The notes under the pieces are model-generated. The model made no database searches. It saw only the letters and a program-made list of their open reading frames with translations, and had not been told where the DNA came from. From Agarophyton chilense (lineage: Eukaryota; Rhodophyta; Florideophyceae; Gracilariales; Gracilariaceae), in contig JARGXX010000100.1 in the NCBI GenBank assembly GCA_030374765.1, forward strand, positions 62,001 to 126,000: a stretch of DNA of 64,000 nt, written 5' to 3'. Both the position numbers and the translations under genes were made by a program. Positions 43,203-52,513 of this stretch are shown one piece after another (the first letter of the stretch is position 1; every line of letters begins with the position of its first letter).

Positions 43203-44597
43203 ATGAACAGAAGCTTGTACGAATTTGCTTCCAATGATGTAAAAGAAGTTCAAGTATTTCTGGTTATTGTGGAAAACACCAGCGTTTTGCAGTTTTTTCG
43301 ACTGCGCTTGCTAAACGCTGAAACATTCTGGGGGCCGAACGATGATCAGATTAGGAAGTTTAGTTTTGCTCTACTACAAAAAGCTGAGCTTTACCATTTT
43401 TGCTGCACCGGTGCTTTGATTTTTATGGAGAGAGTTTCGCTATGTTTGGACATTGAACTTCTGGAAGATAGCGAAGTAACAGAAGATGTCTTGCATTGGT
43501 ATGCCGGGTTTCGTGTTGTTTTTCATGAATGGCAAGATCCGTGGATTAATTCTTCTTCTGGACGGCATATTGTGACTACTTTAACGAAGATGTTGGTTTC
43601 CGAACTATGCAACTCGTTTTTCACACTTGTGATGAACAGTCCTTCACCCCAACAGCTCCTCGAAAGCTGCTCATCCGACATCCGTGATGCCTCAAAAGCT
43701 ATCTCATCCAAGAATATTGGGCGACAGAGAATTTCAAACACATTTGACAAATTTTTGCTGGGTGTATCTGGGACGAAGAAGAACTCGTTGGACCAGACCA
43801 TTGTTTATTTACCTTTCTATTTCTATATTCACTATGAAGATGCTACGTTCAACGCTTCATTTGTTTCAGTTGAACCGAGAGCCAAATACCCCATCAACAG
43901 TGCTTCCGGACACGCATGTGGTTCGGCAGAGATAATAGTCGCCGTCCTCCAAGTGGTGTTGCAAAGATATCGAAAGAGAAATAACATAGAGTCAATTAAT
44001 CACAACTTCACGTACAGAAGTCCTGAGCGTGGAGAGACTGTGGTGCAGCCGGAGTTAAGCAAAAAGTCAGAAATTGATCAGCCGGATCATCAGGCAGCGA
44101 AAGTAATCCACGAGAGCACTTTAGAAGAATCCGAAGTCACATCCACAGATGCAAACGGCATTGAAGGCGACGGATTTGTTTTAGCTTCAAGTACACCAGC
44201 CGGTGGAGACGAACTGAATTCTGACATGCCACGCGATTTTGGTAATCGAAAAGAAACACACCCCAATCATTGTGAGACCCAACGACAAAAGGAAGAACAG
44301 GATGATGTGGTAAACAGTCGCGAGTCTGTGATCGAAGACTTGATGAAAGAGGGCATATCTAGAACTAGATCAACGCATATTTTCCTGTATGAAACCCAGA
44401 CTCAACTGGAAAACCTTACGAGGAGTCGGATTTCCTGGTTAGGTTTAGTAACTACCGAACATCTGAGCTCAGATGCCGACTCGGAGGGCAGTGATGAAGA
44501 ATATTTGGGTGATGATGATGAGGAGGGTACGCTGATTAAAGAAGACGATTCGTCGTCTCTATCTGGAATTATCACTTGGCGTATTTCGAATACGTAG
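43203..44597 (+). CDS. Unrecognised 464-residue ORF, possible C-terminal part of the PDXDC1-like gene
   Basis: The longest open host-type frame in the window. It starts at an ATG three bases after the preceding frame ends. Residues 1-250 have a folded look (L-Y-E-F-A-S-N-D, F-F-R-L-R-L, Y-L-P-F-Y-F-Y-I-H-Y-E-D). S-C-S-S-D-I-R-D-A-S-K-A-I near 43670 resembles the segment after the PLP fold in PDXDC1. Residues 280-440 are Glu/Ser/Asp-rich, ending in a very acidic tail (D-D-D-E-E-G). Either a separate gene with a short upstream gap, or the second half of the 42.2-43.2 kb gene. Being open over 1.4 kb in a region of ruined genes, it may still be under selection. Confidence 0.5.
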   Translation: MNRSLYEFASNDVKEVQVFLVIVENTSVLQFFRLRLLNAETFWGPNDDQIRKFSFALLQKAELYHFCCTGALIFMERVSLCLDIELLEDSEVTEDVLHWYAGFRVVFHEWQDPWINSSSGRHIVTTLTKMLVSELCNSFFTLVMNSPSPQQLLESCSSDIRDASKAISSKNIGRQRISNTFDKFLLGVSGTKKNSLDQTIVYLPFYFYIHYEDATFNASFVSVEPRAKYPINSASGHACGSAEIIVAVLQVVLQRYRKRNNIESINHNFTYRSPERGETVVQPELSKKSEIDQPDHQAAKVIHESTLEESEVTSTDANGIEGDGFVLASSTPAGGDELNSDMPRDFGNRKETHPNHCETQRQKEEQDDVVNSRESVIEDLMKEGISRTRSTHIFLYETQTQLENLTRSRISWLGLVTTEHLSSDADSEGSDEEYLGDDDEEGTLIKEDDSSSLSGIITWRISNT

Positions 44598-45624
44598 GAT
44601 GCAAGAAAAACAATACGATTGAGTTGTGGGATTCAAGTTTTGTGGAAGAAGATACCGCTGAATTTGAATGGACGATCGAGACCCCTGAAGGCTGTGTTTC
44701 GCGTCATTCATCCTGTATATATCCAAACTGGGTAGTTCTTTGTACTTCTGGTCACAAATCCTCAATCTTTCGGTACGCTGACTCGCGAGGAAGTCAATAA
44801 TAAGTATGGATTGGACAAGGATCCCGGATGCAAGGGATAAAACAGAAAAGGTGGCGGCGAAGGGCGGGAAAGAAGTTCAAGGTTTACCACTGCCACACCG
44901 TGAAGTACCAGCACGTAAGGGATTGAGAATTATAGATAAAAAATGTGTCTCTATGTTCAACTGCAACAATAATCCAATAATCAATTTCGTACATCAAATA
45001 TTTGCCGTTGTGAAATCCATATTGGTCCTCACCCCGAAATGTGGTAGATACTGTGCTGCCCTTAAACCCATCCTCCCTTATACATTCCACACCACCACAA
45101 ATCCAACCGAACCAATCCGGCCACCTACATAACCAGGCTGCTCACCGTACGTGCTGCTCCGGTACCGAACGCGTTCGTATAAGCTATGTCACCGAGGGGC
45201 ACGCAAACCACTCTGTATCATGCCAGATGGCCTTCCCAGTCAGCCTCGTCGGAGACTGTGCTTTTGTTTGCTTCATTTCCAATTCGCAGCACAACTGATT
45301 TATCATCGAGTGGCCCTGCTGGAGTCAGAAAGTTGGACTAAGTCTTTTATACTTTTGTGTCAACATGAACCTCATACACACATAGCGAAGAAGCGAATGT
45401 TTTATGACCCAAAGTCTGAACCTCTTGTTCTCCATTGCCAGTGTTGGACTCAGTGTCGAAGGCATTGCTCTGATGTAACAAATGATGAAATAAGAAACCG
45501 CAATCTAGAACTGTAGGAACTCAAACTACTGAAACTTGAACTGTTGCCAAACCCATTAGAGCTATTCGAATTTCCATACTCAAACTGTAGCACCGCGTTT
45601 TCATTCTTGTTGTCACCTCTCCAG
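44598..45624. other. No gene recognised
   Basis: About 1 kb up to the Gypsy-D insertion. A plus-strand frame at 44576-44800 with F-E-Y-V-G-C-K-K-N-N may be a further part of the preceding gene in another frame. A plus-strand reading just left of Gypsy-D (E-L-F-E-F-P-Y-S-N-C) could join with 57883-58008 across the insertion site, but this is weak. Confidence 0.4.
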
Positions 45625-45629
45625 GCCTC
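45625..45629. repeat. Target site duplication of Gypsy-D, left (GCCTC)
   Basis: GCCTC precedes the left LTR and recurs at 57883-57887 after the right LTR, over 12 kb away. This proves the two halves around Gypsy-C are one element. Confidence 0.94.
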
Positions 45630-46001
45630 TGTTAGCCACCCACAAGCACACCTGGGATGCGTAGGTGCATCCCAAAGCAGGGTGCTGCGGAACTGGGATA
45701 AAAGAGCGCAACTGCAGCCCAGAGTGGACCGTAGTCTGGATTGAGATGCGGGCGTCTGGACTGCGTAGGACTTCGAAGTAGACAGCTGCTGGACGATAGC
45801 GACACCTACGCAGCGCACGCATCATAGAAAACCTAGAAGCGCAACCCACGAGCTGGTCTTGGAGCACCACGAACTACTATATAATAAAGAATACCAGACT
45901 CTGTAAAAGAGTCTGGGAGCATTCGACACAGCGCGGAACTTCTCTTGGTGCCCAACCTTTTTGGTTCACGTGCGACTAGCGCGAATCGTGACACGTCAAC
46001 A
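45630..46001 (+). repeat. 5' LTR of Gypsy-D
   Basis: 372 bases, TGTTAGCC...CGTCAACA, aligned end to end with 57511-57882. Contains a TATA region near 45877-45888 and an AATAAAG signal. Confidence 0.94.
45877..45916 (+). promoter_or_regulatory. TATA region and hairpin in the Gypsy-D 5' LTR
   Basis: TATATAATAAAG is followed by CCAGACTCT-GTAAA-AGAGTCTGG (45894-45916), a perfect nine-pair stem with a 5-base loop. The 3' LTR keeps the stem unchanged and differs only in the loop (GTCAA). It is near the expected transcription start. Confidence 0.6.
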
Positions 46002-46051
46002 AAGCGCTTTGCCTCTAAGGAGTACACTGTTTGCTTTTTGCGCTTAACGTG
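46002..46051 (+). other. Leader of Gypsy-D with an unusual primer region
   Basis: After CAACA the sequence is AAGCGCTTTG, and Gypsy-A has AAGCGCATTG in the same place. It does not start with TGG, so priming by a normal tRNA 3' end is not apparent. Gag begins at the ATG at 46052, or at an upstream non-ATG codon. Confidence 0.5.
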
Positions 46052-46980
46052 ATGTCGAAGTACGGAGTTGTGTCAACCATTTCGGCGCCTAGGCTGGAGA
46101 GTCCTACACAGCCGAACATGATCAAATTCGAATTAGAGTATGCTGCGTATACGGAATATATCGCTGAATTTAACCAGACTCGCGCTGCTGCAGATCACAT
46201 TCCACCAGCCACGATTCGACAGTGCGTCAAGCCGGAAATGCTACACAGTCTGTGCATCTTGGGAGAAATAGATGGCGCGAGCACAGTCGATGACGCGACT
46301 GACGAAGTGGTGAAGAACTGGTTTGAAAATGCTCTCAAGGAAGCTCCGAAGGACCTGGTGCAACGCGTACAGACATCATTGTATGCAGTGAAGTACCGAA
46401 GATGCCCCAGGGACCCAGGTGGGGCTGTTACAGAATTTGTCGTGAACATAGTCATGCATTTGGACAGAAACAATGCATCGGATGTCGTGAAAGATCAAGA
46501 AATCTGGAACACGATCGTCCCTAAGCTAATCAATCGCCTGGAACCCGCTGAGCTACGTATTCGTCTGCTGAACGAGAAGTCATACTGGACAACCGCACAA
46601 AAGGCAAGCGTATCCCATTTTATGAAACGCGCCAGCGCTCTTGCCGTCGAAGTGCATAACGGCGAAGCTGCACGGGCGCAGAAAAAGCGAAGACACGAGC
46701 GCAACGGAGAAAACGTTTCGAAGAAGAGTGAACCCGAAGATATGGAGCGCAGTCGCAAACGTTCGAAACGAGATTCATCGAACTCAGGACCACAGAAAAC
46801 CACCGTAGACGGTACTATGTGGACGAAGCTTTGCCTGAACAAGAAATGCGACAAGAAGAACCGAATCCGAGACTGTAGTATTACCTCCGCCAAAGAAGGG
46901 AAGCAGCTCTTGAACGATATCTTTGCAGAGAAGCAGGGGAAGAGAAGCATCAAAGTCGCCCGTTTATCAAGCCATTCGAG
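46052..46980 (+). pseudogene. Gypsy-D gag part
   Basis: Begins M-S-K-Y-G-V-V-S-T-I-S-A-P-R-L-E, then C-I-L-G-E-I-D-G-A and a Lys/Arg-rich stretch near 46680-46780. A Cys pair L-C-L-N-K-K-C-D-K-K near 46830 may be a minimal nucleocapsid motif. This part looks open and continues into the protease. Confidence 0.8.
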
Positions 46981-48560
46981 CAGCAATGGAAAGTACAACA
47001 TTTTACTCGACGAACGAGTCGCAGCAGTCGCAATTGGAGACTCTGGCGCCGACTGTATTGCTATATCGAGGGACTTGATGAAGAAAGTCAATGCCGGAAG
47101 CAACTTGGAAGTAATCGATCTCCCTGAAACCATCGAACTCTTGACTGCTGTCGAGAGCATTGAAGAAGCCCCAATCGTGTTCACATCAAAGCAGAAGACG
47201 GCTATGTCGCTAGTTCTAACCCTGCCCAGGACCAAGATACCTATACTTCTGCATGGAGTAGAGTTCTTAATTACGGATCAGAGTATGAAAGAGGTGATTA
47301 TTGGATGCCCCCTGCTCAATGAAATAGGATTCAACCTTGACGACCACCTCGAGAAGGTGTGCTCGGCGGTCAACGGTATGCGTATCACCCACGTCGGTGT
47401 ACCTACTGATAAGGGTAACTACCGTGGTGTATCTTACAGAGACGCAGAGGACGACCCAATTGAACCCCCGGAACACCTCACGACTGGATTCAGAATGGAC
47501 GACTCGATTGAAATCGACAAAGCTCTCGCTTCCCTGGAGGAGGAAGCCCGGAAAAACGGGATGATTAATGAGGGACATCGCGAGCTGAAGAGAATACTAT
47601 GTGAGTATCGATCAATCCTTCGCATAAAGCTCGGTCCCAATCCACCTGCCAAAGTATCCCCATTGGAGATCGAACTGCGCCCTGGAGCCAAATCAATCCG
47701 CTGCCCTCAGAGGCGGTACGCGCAGAATCAGCGAGTTTTCATCAGTCACACGATCAAGCAGCTGGAAAAAATCGGCGCAGTGTATACGAACCCAGCAGCC
47801 AAGTGGGCCAGTCCCGCCCTGGCTGTACCAAAGCCTGGGACTGACAAACTGCGCTTCACAGTCGACCTCCGCTTCGTAAACTCCAAGACCATATCCATGC
47901 AGTCGGCAATGCCACATCTCGATTCGAAGTTACAGGAGTGCGGAGGCTGGAAAATTTTCGCCAACATCGATTTCTGCCACGGATATTGGCAGTTCGCACT
48001 ATCTCCTGACTCGAAGTAACTCATGTCTATCCAGACATCGCTGGGCATATATTCGCCGTGACGTATGCCGCAGGGAGGTATAGACTCGGGAAACCATTTC
48101 CAAGCTTGCACGCAGACTGCCTTTGCGGAAGAAGTGCCCAACCTCATTCAATGGATAGACGACTTCCTGCTACACGCAAAAGACGAGGGCGAACTTTCTG
48201 TCGCCATCGAGAAGTTTTTAGCAGTATGCCAGCGATTTGGTTTCCGAATAAACCCAAAGAACAGTCATTTTTTTCAAAGAAGAGTGAAGTTATGTGGACG
48301 TATCATCTCAGAAGACGAAGTACACTATGACCCACGTTCATTCAAGGTTCTCATCGACATGAATGCTCCGAACACCGTAAGTGAGCTACAGCAACTGCTC
48401 TGCGCTACTAATTGGATGCGTACGTCTATCCCAGACTACGCCAAGAGAGTAGAGTCATTGCACGATCTCATGGAAGAAATGTACAAGGAAGCGGGGTCAC
48501 GACAGAAGAGTGCAGTAAGGATATTCAGCGTAGTTGAGAAATGGAACCCCACGCACTAGG
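46981..48560 (+). pseudogene. Gypsy-D protease and reverse transcriptase
   Basis: Protease: V-A-I-G-D-S-G-A-D-C-I-A-I near 47025 and I-I-G-C-P-L-L-N-E-I-G near 47297. RT: Y-A-Q-N-Q-R near 47719, K-W-A-S-P-A-L-A-V-P-K near 47800, F-T-V-D-L-R-F-V-N near 47857 and L-I-Q-W-I-D-D-F-L-L near 48145 (polymerase site I-D-D). Later L-C-A-T-N-W-M-R near 48400 matches the thumb. About one or two breaks. Confidence 0.88.
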
Positions 48561-48727
48561 TCGCGCTTGACGATATCAAACGCCTTCTCATCTCTGCAAC
48601 AAAACTGTCCTATCCAAAAGAAGGACACACTCTCTGCCTGTTCACCGACGCTTCTGAAACCCACTGGGCCGCAATTCTCACCCAGATCCCGGAAAAGCAT
48701 CGAAAACTCGACCTCAGGGACCAGAAC
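48561..48727 (+). pseudogene. Gypsy-D RNase H, first part
   Basis: L-F-T-D-A-S-E-T-H-W-A near 48640 is the first catalytic block of RNase H. Gypsy-C begins a few codons later, and the rest of the domain is at 55582-55900. Confidence 0.85.
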
Positions 48728-48732
48728 CATGG
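48728..48732. repeat. Target site duplication of Gypsy-C, left (CATGG)
   Basis: CATGG precedes the left LTR and recurs at 55577-55581 after the right LTR. Confidence 0.94.
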
Positions 48733-49645
48733 TGTGGAGATAAACCCGGCGACGGGAAGTGCTCTCAAGGTGTTCGAAGCCTTGCTCCCTGGGGGAGGCA
48801 GACTCAGAGACAGAGCCCTCCGTTCCACCCGTAGTGTGGGGTGTAACTCCCACGGGGTATTCCGGCAGTACCGACGGAGGTGAGGGGTAGAAACCGTTGG
48901 ATTGGGAATGGGTATGAGTATCCCAAAGAATGGGGAAAATCCGGCGAAGAGGAAAAACGGGGCGAGGGTCGGGCACTAACAGGCACCGGACCCGAGAACC
49001 AGAAAAGGGGCGAAACAACAAAAGAAACCCAATACAGGGGCGAAAACCTGTCCTCGAAAGGAAACACAAAAAGCACGCAACAAGTAAGCAGAACCCCCAC
49101 GGGGTATCGTGCACGCAGGTCGTCTGAGCGGTCCCAAGGGGGTGGTTGCACGGAACCCAAACGGGGGCACTCTCCAAGTGGAGTCGTGTCCCTACGCAGG
49201 CGTTGCTAACCAGAGCCCGTTCCGGGTTGTAAGGCCAAAACGATGGCGACGAAGAACCTCTAAAGGTATCGAAGACCAACCTTGGTTTTCATTTACTCTG
49301 AGCTTCGGACTGTCAGATCTCATCTCCCTAAGTAGGGCCCACTAACTAAACTCTACAGTAGTGCCCACCTGCTCAGGGCCATACACGTGGAGATCCAACT
49401 GTCAGGGCCCAAAAGTCCAACGTTCTACAAATATCCGAAAATCGGTGCCAAAATTAAGAAACGTGTATCACGGGGCCAATCCAACCATGGGCCATCCGAA
49501 TTTTCCCTTATAGGCGAAATATAACCAGAAAACAGTGCCACCTCAGCACACCTTAGAGGGGATCATAATCATAACCCTCCGAGGGTTCAATCCTCATTCT
49601 ATGAGTTGCATCTTCAAGTATCCCCTGACTTGGCGTCGCTCTACA
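48733..49645 (-). repeat. 3' LTR of Gypsy-C (left copy)
   Basis: 913 bases, TGTGGAG...GCTCTACA on the plus strand, almost identical to 54664-55576. CCTATAAGG on the minus strand near 49508-49517 may be the TATA box. Several frames are open on both strands within it. Confidence 0.95.
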
Positions 49646-49660
49646 TCTCCCCCTCCTTAA
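49646..49660 (-). other. Polypurine tract of Gypsy-C
   Basis: The minus strand reads TTAAGGAGGGGGAGA directly before the left LTR. Confidence 0.8.
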
Positions 49661-49727
49661 GACGAGGAAGAACATTCCGAGCCGCGGGTGTCTAGCTTTC
49701 CGATTACTATACATACTTCTCTCCCAA

Positions 49728-50624
49728 TGGGGTCCTTCACCACTTCTGAGGATCGCCACAAAACCGGCACATCGGTACAACTTTCTTCTACTCCTCCGAC
49801 TTTCGGCGATAAGCAACTTCTCGCAACAGCGGTCTCAACCAGCCCTCTCAAGGGAATGAACCCATACGTCATCAACCCACTCTCGGGGCCATCGGCCTCC
49901 GCGCCGGCGGACAACGAAGCTCCCCAGCAGGGTGGAGATTTCTCCGATGCTACGGACCATCATGCGTCAGATCGACCTTGTCCCAGCGTTGGGTTTGGCC
50001 AGCAACGTGCAGGACCTCTATCCAATCTTGGACGTGATCGACAACACCCAATGGGATCGAGTTCCAGTGGCAAATCAGCCCGCAGGGGAAGGATCCGCGC
50101 GAGACAAGTCTCCTGGCCGGTACGATCCGGGCTCCGGTAACTGGGTCTATTACAATCCCTTCGAAGGGGTTCGCATCAGCGCGGCGCAAGCACGGGCGCT
50201 GATTGACTCGCCTCGACCGATGCCGGTGGGACACCCGACGGGGTTCATTTATACCGACGATTACGAGTACGAGCCTCCAGTAGACCTGGACGATCCAGCG
50301 TTGGATAACGAAGTGCCAGCTCCTAGTGGAGTACTCCCTGTGGAGCCATCTGCACCCTTCCAACCAGTGGGAACGACCTCAGCTGCGGCGGCGAATGCAT
50401 CCGGTGGCGGTCCATCTGCTCCCCCCGGGTGGGGTGTGAACACCCTTGCGCAGGCGCCGGTTGCCACTCCGCAAGCGGATAGTGTGCGACAAGGCCTCGT
50501 GAACACAGGCATTCCGATTCCCCCGGGTATGACGGATGTGAGCCAGATGTTGGCTTTCGCCTCGGCGTACCATCAGGGTCAGAATCCCAACGGTGGGGCG
50601 GGTCCCTCCTCGGGCTTTCCGTAG
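49728..50624 (+). pseudogene. Antisense accessory gene of Gypsy-C
   Basis: Plus-strand coding between 3' LTR and chromodomain, opposite to gag. The main part (49932-50624, about 230 residues) has V-I-D-N-T-Q-W-D-R-V, D-K-S-P-G-R-Y-D-P-G-S-G-N-W-V-Y-Y, an acidic Tyr-rich part (Y-T-D-D-Y-E-Y-E-P-P-V-D-L-D-D) and a Pro/Ala/Gly-rich end with D-V-S-Q-M-L-A-F-A. Gypsy-B's antisense gene has the matching V-I-D and S-P-G-R blocks and a matching Q-Q-M-L end. No known domain. Shorter than in Gypsy-B. Whether translated is unknown; at least one break near the start. Confidence 0.6.
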
Positions 50625-50689
50625 TTCCGCCTTCGGGCAATTGTAGAGTCCATAGCTTGGCGACAATAGTAAACTTCTGATATTTGCAT

Positions 50690-50830
50690 AACTACTTTTC
50701 TTCTTCCTTCCTAAGATCTTCTTCATCTTCTTCATTCCTTCTTAGGATCTTCTTCATCTTCTGCCCTTCCTAGGGTCCAATCTTCTTCTTAATCTTCTTC
50801 TCCACTTCGTGGGTCTTCTTTTCCTTTTTC
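50690..50830. repeat. Pyrimidine-rich low-complexity tract
   Basis: TTCTTC and ATCTTCTTC units repeat irregularly for about 140 bases between the ends of two converging genes (antisense gene and chromodomain). Gypsy-B has a shorter TCTTCTTCTTC tract in the same place near 12760. It may separate or end the two transcripts, which is an inference. Confidence 0.7.
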
Positions 50831-51005
50831 ATTATAAACTGTCCCGATAACCGGTGTTGTGTTCCCCGGTTAACGGCACTAGGCCGAGGGCCAGTAGACA
50901 TTCCCTCTCAATACGTGTTCTTCGGGATACTCTCCTCAATTCCTCTTCAGAGGTCCAACATCTTCCTCACTTCGAGGTCCCATCCACACCAGTTCCCGTG
51001 GTGGC

Positions 51006-51296
51006 TTACCCGACTTGGGCACGATCCATATTTGGAGGCAAGGTTACCCGAGCGCGTCGGTGATAGGATAAAACCTTAGACCTCGGAAGGTGCTCAATGG
51101 GTTCCACTGTATCCTCATCAGGCGAGAATCCGTACCATCGGACTTGGTAGCGAACTTCTCCCTCGGGGGTGTAGATGTGACGCACGATGCAATCGATAAC
51201 GAATTCCTGCGGGTACACTTTTCTCTGTTCGGGCTTCTCTTCCATCTTGGAACGCTTTAGTTCCCTTGAGGGTGTCAACGTAGGGTCTAGACACAC
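51006..51296 (-). CDS. Gypsy-C chromodomain
   Basis: The minus strand reads Y-P-Q-E-F-V-I-D-C-I-V-R-H near 51210, V-R-Y-Q-V-R-W-Y-G-F-S-P-D-E-D-T-V-E-P-I near 51110-51160 and L-P-R-S-K-V-L-S-Y-H-R-R. All main chromodomain features are present: hydrophobic strand, aromatic W-Y-G-[FY] and D-T-x-E-P. In chromoviruses this sits at the end of integrase and guides insertion; here there is no integrase in front of it, so it would be made alone or fused in an unseen way. It looks whole. Confidence 0.8.
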   Translation of the reverse strand: MCLDPTLTPSRELKRSKMEEKPEQRKVYPQEFVIDCIVRHIYTPEGEVRYQVRWYGFSPDEDTVEPIEHLPRSKVLSYHRRARVTLPPNMDRAQVG

Positions 51297-51580
51297 CCCG
51301 GTGGGTTCTTTTCCGTGTTGCGAGCGGGTCTCAGCACTTCGTCCAAACGGCGCCGAGTGGCCTGTGGGCTACGTTGTAACTTCCGTCTACGGAGTCAAAA
51401 CGGCCCAGTTTTGGGTTCTTCTTAAAGCTAAGATCTTCCCAATAACAACGGTTTTCTTAGATTCCGTGACGGTTGAGTAACCGCGACGCGGTAGCGTCTC
51501 CAATCTCAGGGGGGTAAGACTTCAACGTCAACCCGAGCTATGGGGACGAAGGTTGCTCTTGTGCAACGTGCCGTGCGACG
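51297..51580. other. Spacer of Gypsy-C
   Basis: About 280 bases between chromodomain and the tandem repeat with no recognised coding sequence. Confidence 0.4.
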
Positions 51581-51730
51581 GAGGCGGTTTGCGTGACGGT
51601 TGGTCGTCAGAGCCTTCTGATTGGCTCGGTGAGGCGGTTTGCGCGACGGTTGGTCGTCAGAGCCTTCTGATTGGCTCGGTGAGGCGGTTTGCGCGACAGT
51701 TGGTCGTCAGAGCCTTTTGATTGGCTCGGT
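51581..51730. repeat. 50-base tandem repeat, three copies
   Basis: GAGGCGGTTTGCG starts units at 51581, 51631 and 51681. The units are 50 bases long and differ at only about three positions. The flanking sequence 51751-51790 is a copy of part of the antisense gene (near 50450-50485). Confidence 0.93.
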
Positions 51731-52513
51731 GCCATTCGACGTGTGCCACATAAATGCGCGGGCGCCGGTTGCCACTCCGCAAGCGGATGTGAGGTGGCGC
51801 TTTCGACACGCGCTAGCACTCTCCTGAGCTGTCCCCGACGGGTCTCACTCATTTCTTTCCCATTCCTGAGGGTTCCAGTGTCTCCATAGGAGTTCCTATT
51901 CCCATTCCATAACGGAGAGCCAAATTTGGTCAACCTCGTCGTCGAGATCTTCCCCGTGCAGGTCCGCTGACACAGCTCGTTCCCGAGAAAGCGGGGTTTG
52001 AGTGTGCGACACCTCAGTGTCTCGTCCGCGGCGGCGGGTGATCGTCGGCTCTGTAGGCGTTCCGGGTGCGGAGTTCTCCACACGACTCTCCCTAGGAGGG
52101 TTTTCGTCATCTTTTCTGACGTCGTGCTCGGCTGGGTCGGCGGTGATGTCGCTACCCATATGCTGGGGTTGTGACTTCTCTGTCGCCGGCTCGGTCGGGC
52201 TCGCCGTCTCACTGTGAGAACTAGATTCCCTGTTAGGGCGACTGGCTGACGCCGAAACATCGTCCTGCGAAGGAACTAAGTCCTCCTCCCCCTCCTTAGG
52301 CGGAGAGCCAGGAGGCTTGATTACCTCCGGTGGGGGAGTAACTCTGTAAGAGTTCGTTGACTGGGCCCTTGAGGGAGCGGGCCCAGGTTCGGGAGTATCC
52401 GAAGTTTAGTTTTTCGAAGCGGACCCCACCGAATTCGGTGCAGCTGCCTCGAAGGGGACCGGTTGTTCCCCGTTCGCAGGTACAAGTTCTGTATCCCTGT
52501 CAGCAAGGTGAGC
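51731..52513. other. Spacer of Gypsy-C downstream of gag
   Basis: Frames on the minus strand near 51896-52260 are Thr/Pro/Glu-rich and match nothing known. In a full element this is where protease, RT and integrase would lie; none of their motifs is visible. Confidence 0.55.

Noticed and set aside
46495-47235. 246-residue minus-strand frame opposite Gypsy-D gag-protease
   Set aside because: It lies exactly opposite a recognised gag-protease frame and shows no motif.
48497-49279. Long open frames on both strands inside the Gypsy-C LTRs, including a hydrophobic one on the minus strand, repeated at 54560-55210
   Set aside because: Four or five frames are open over the same bases, which reflects GC-rich, stop-poor composition. 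No frame stands out, and the duplicates are just the two LTR copies.
51581-51730. CRISPR-like array
   Set aside because: The units are directly joined with no spacers, only three copies, and the setting is a eukaryotic retrotransposon. It is a simple tandem repeat.
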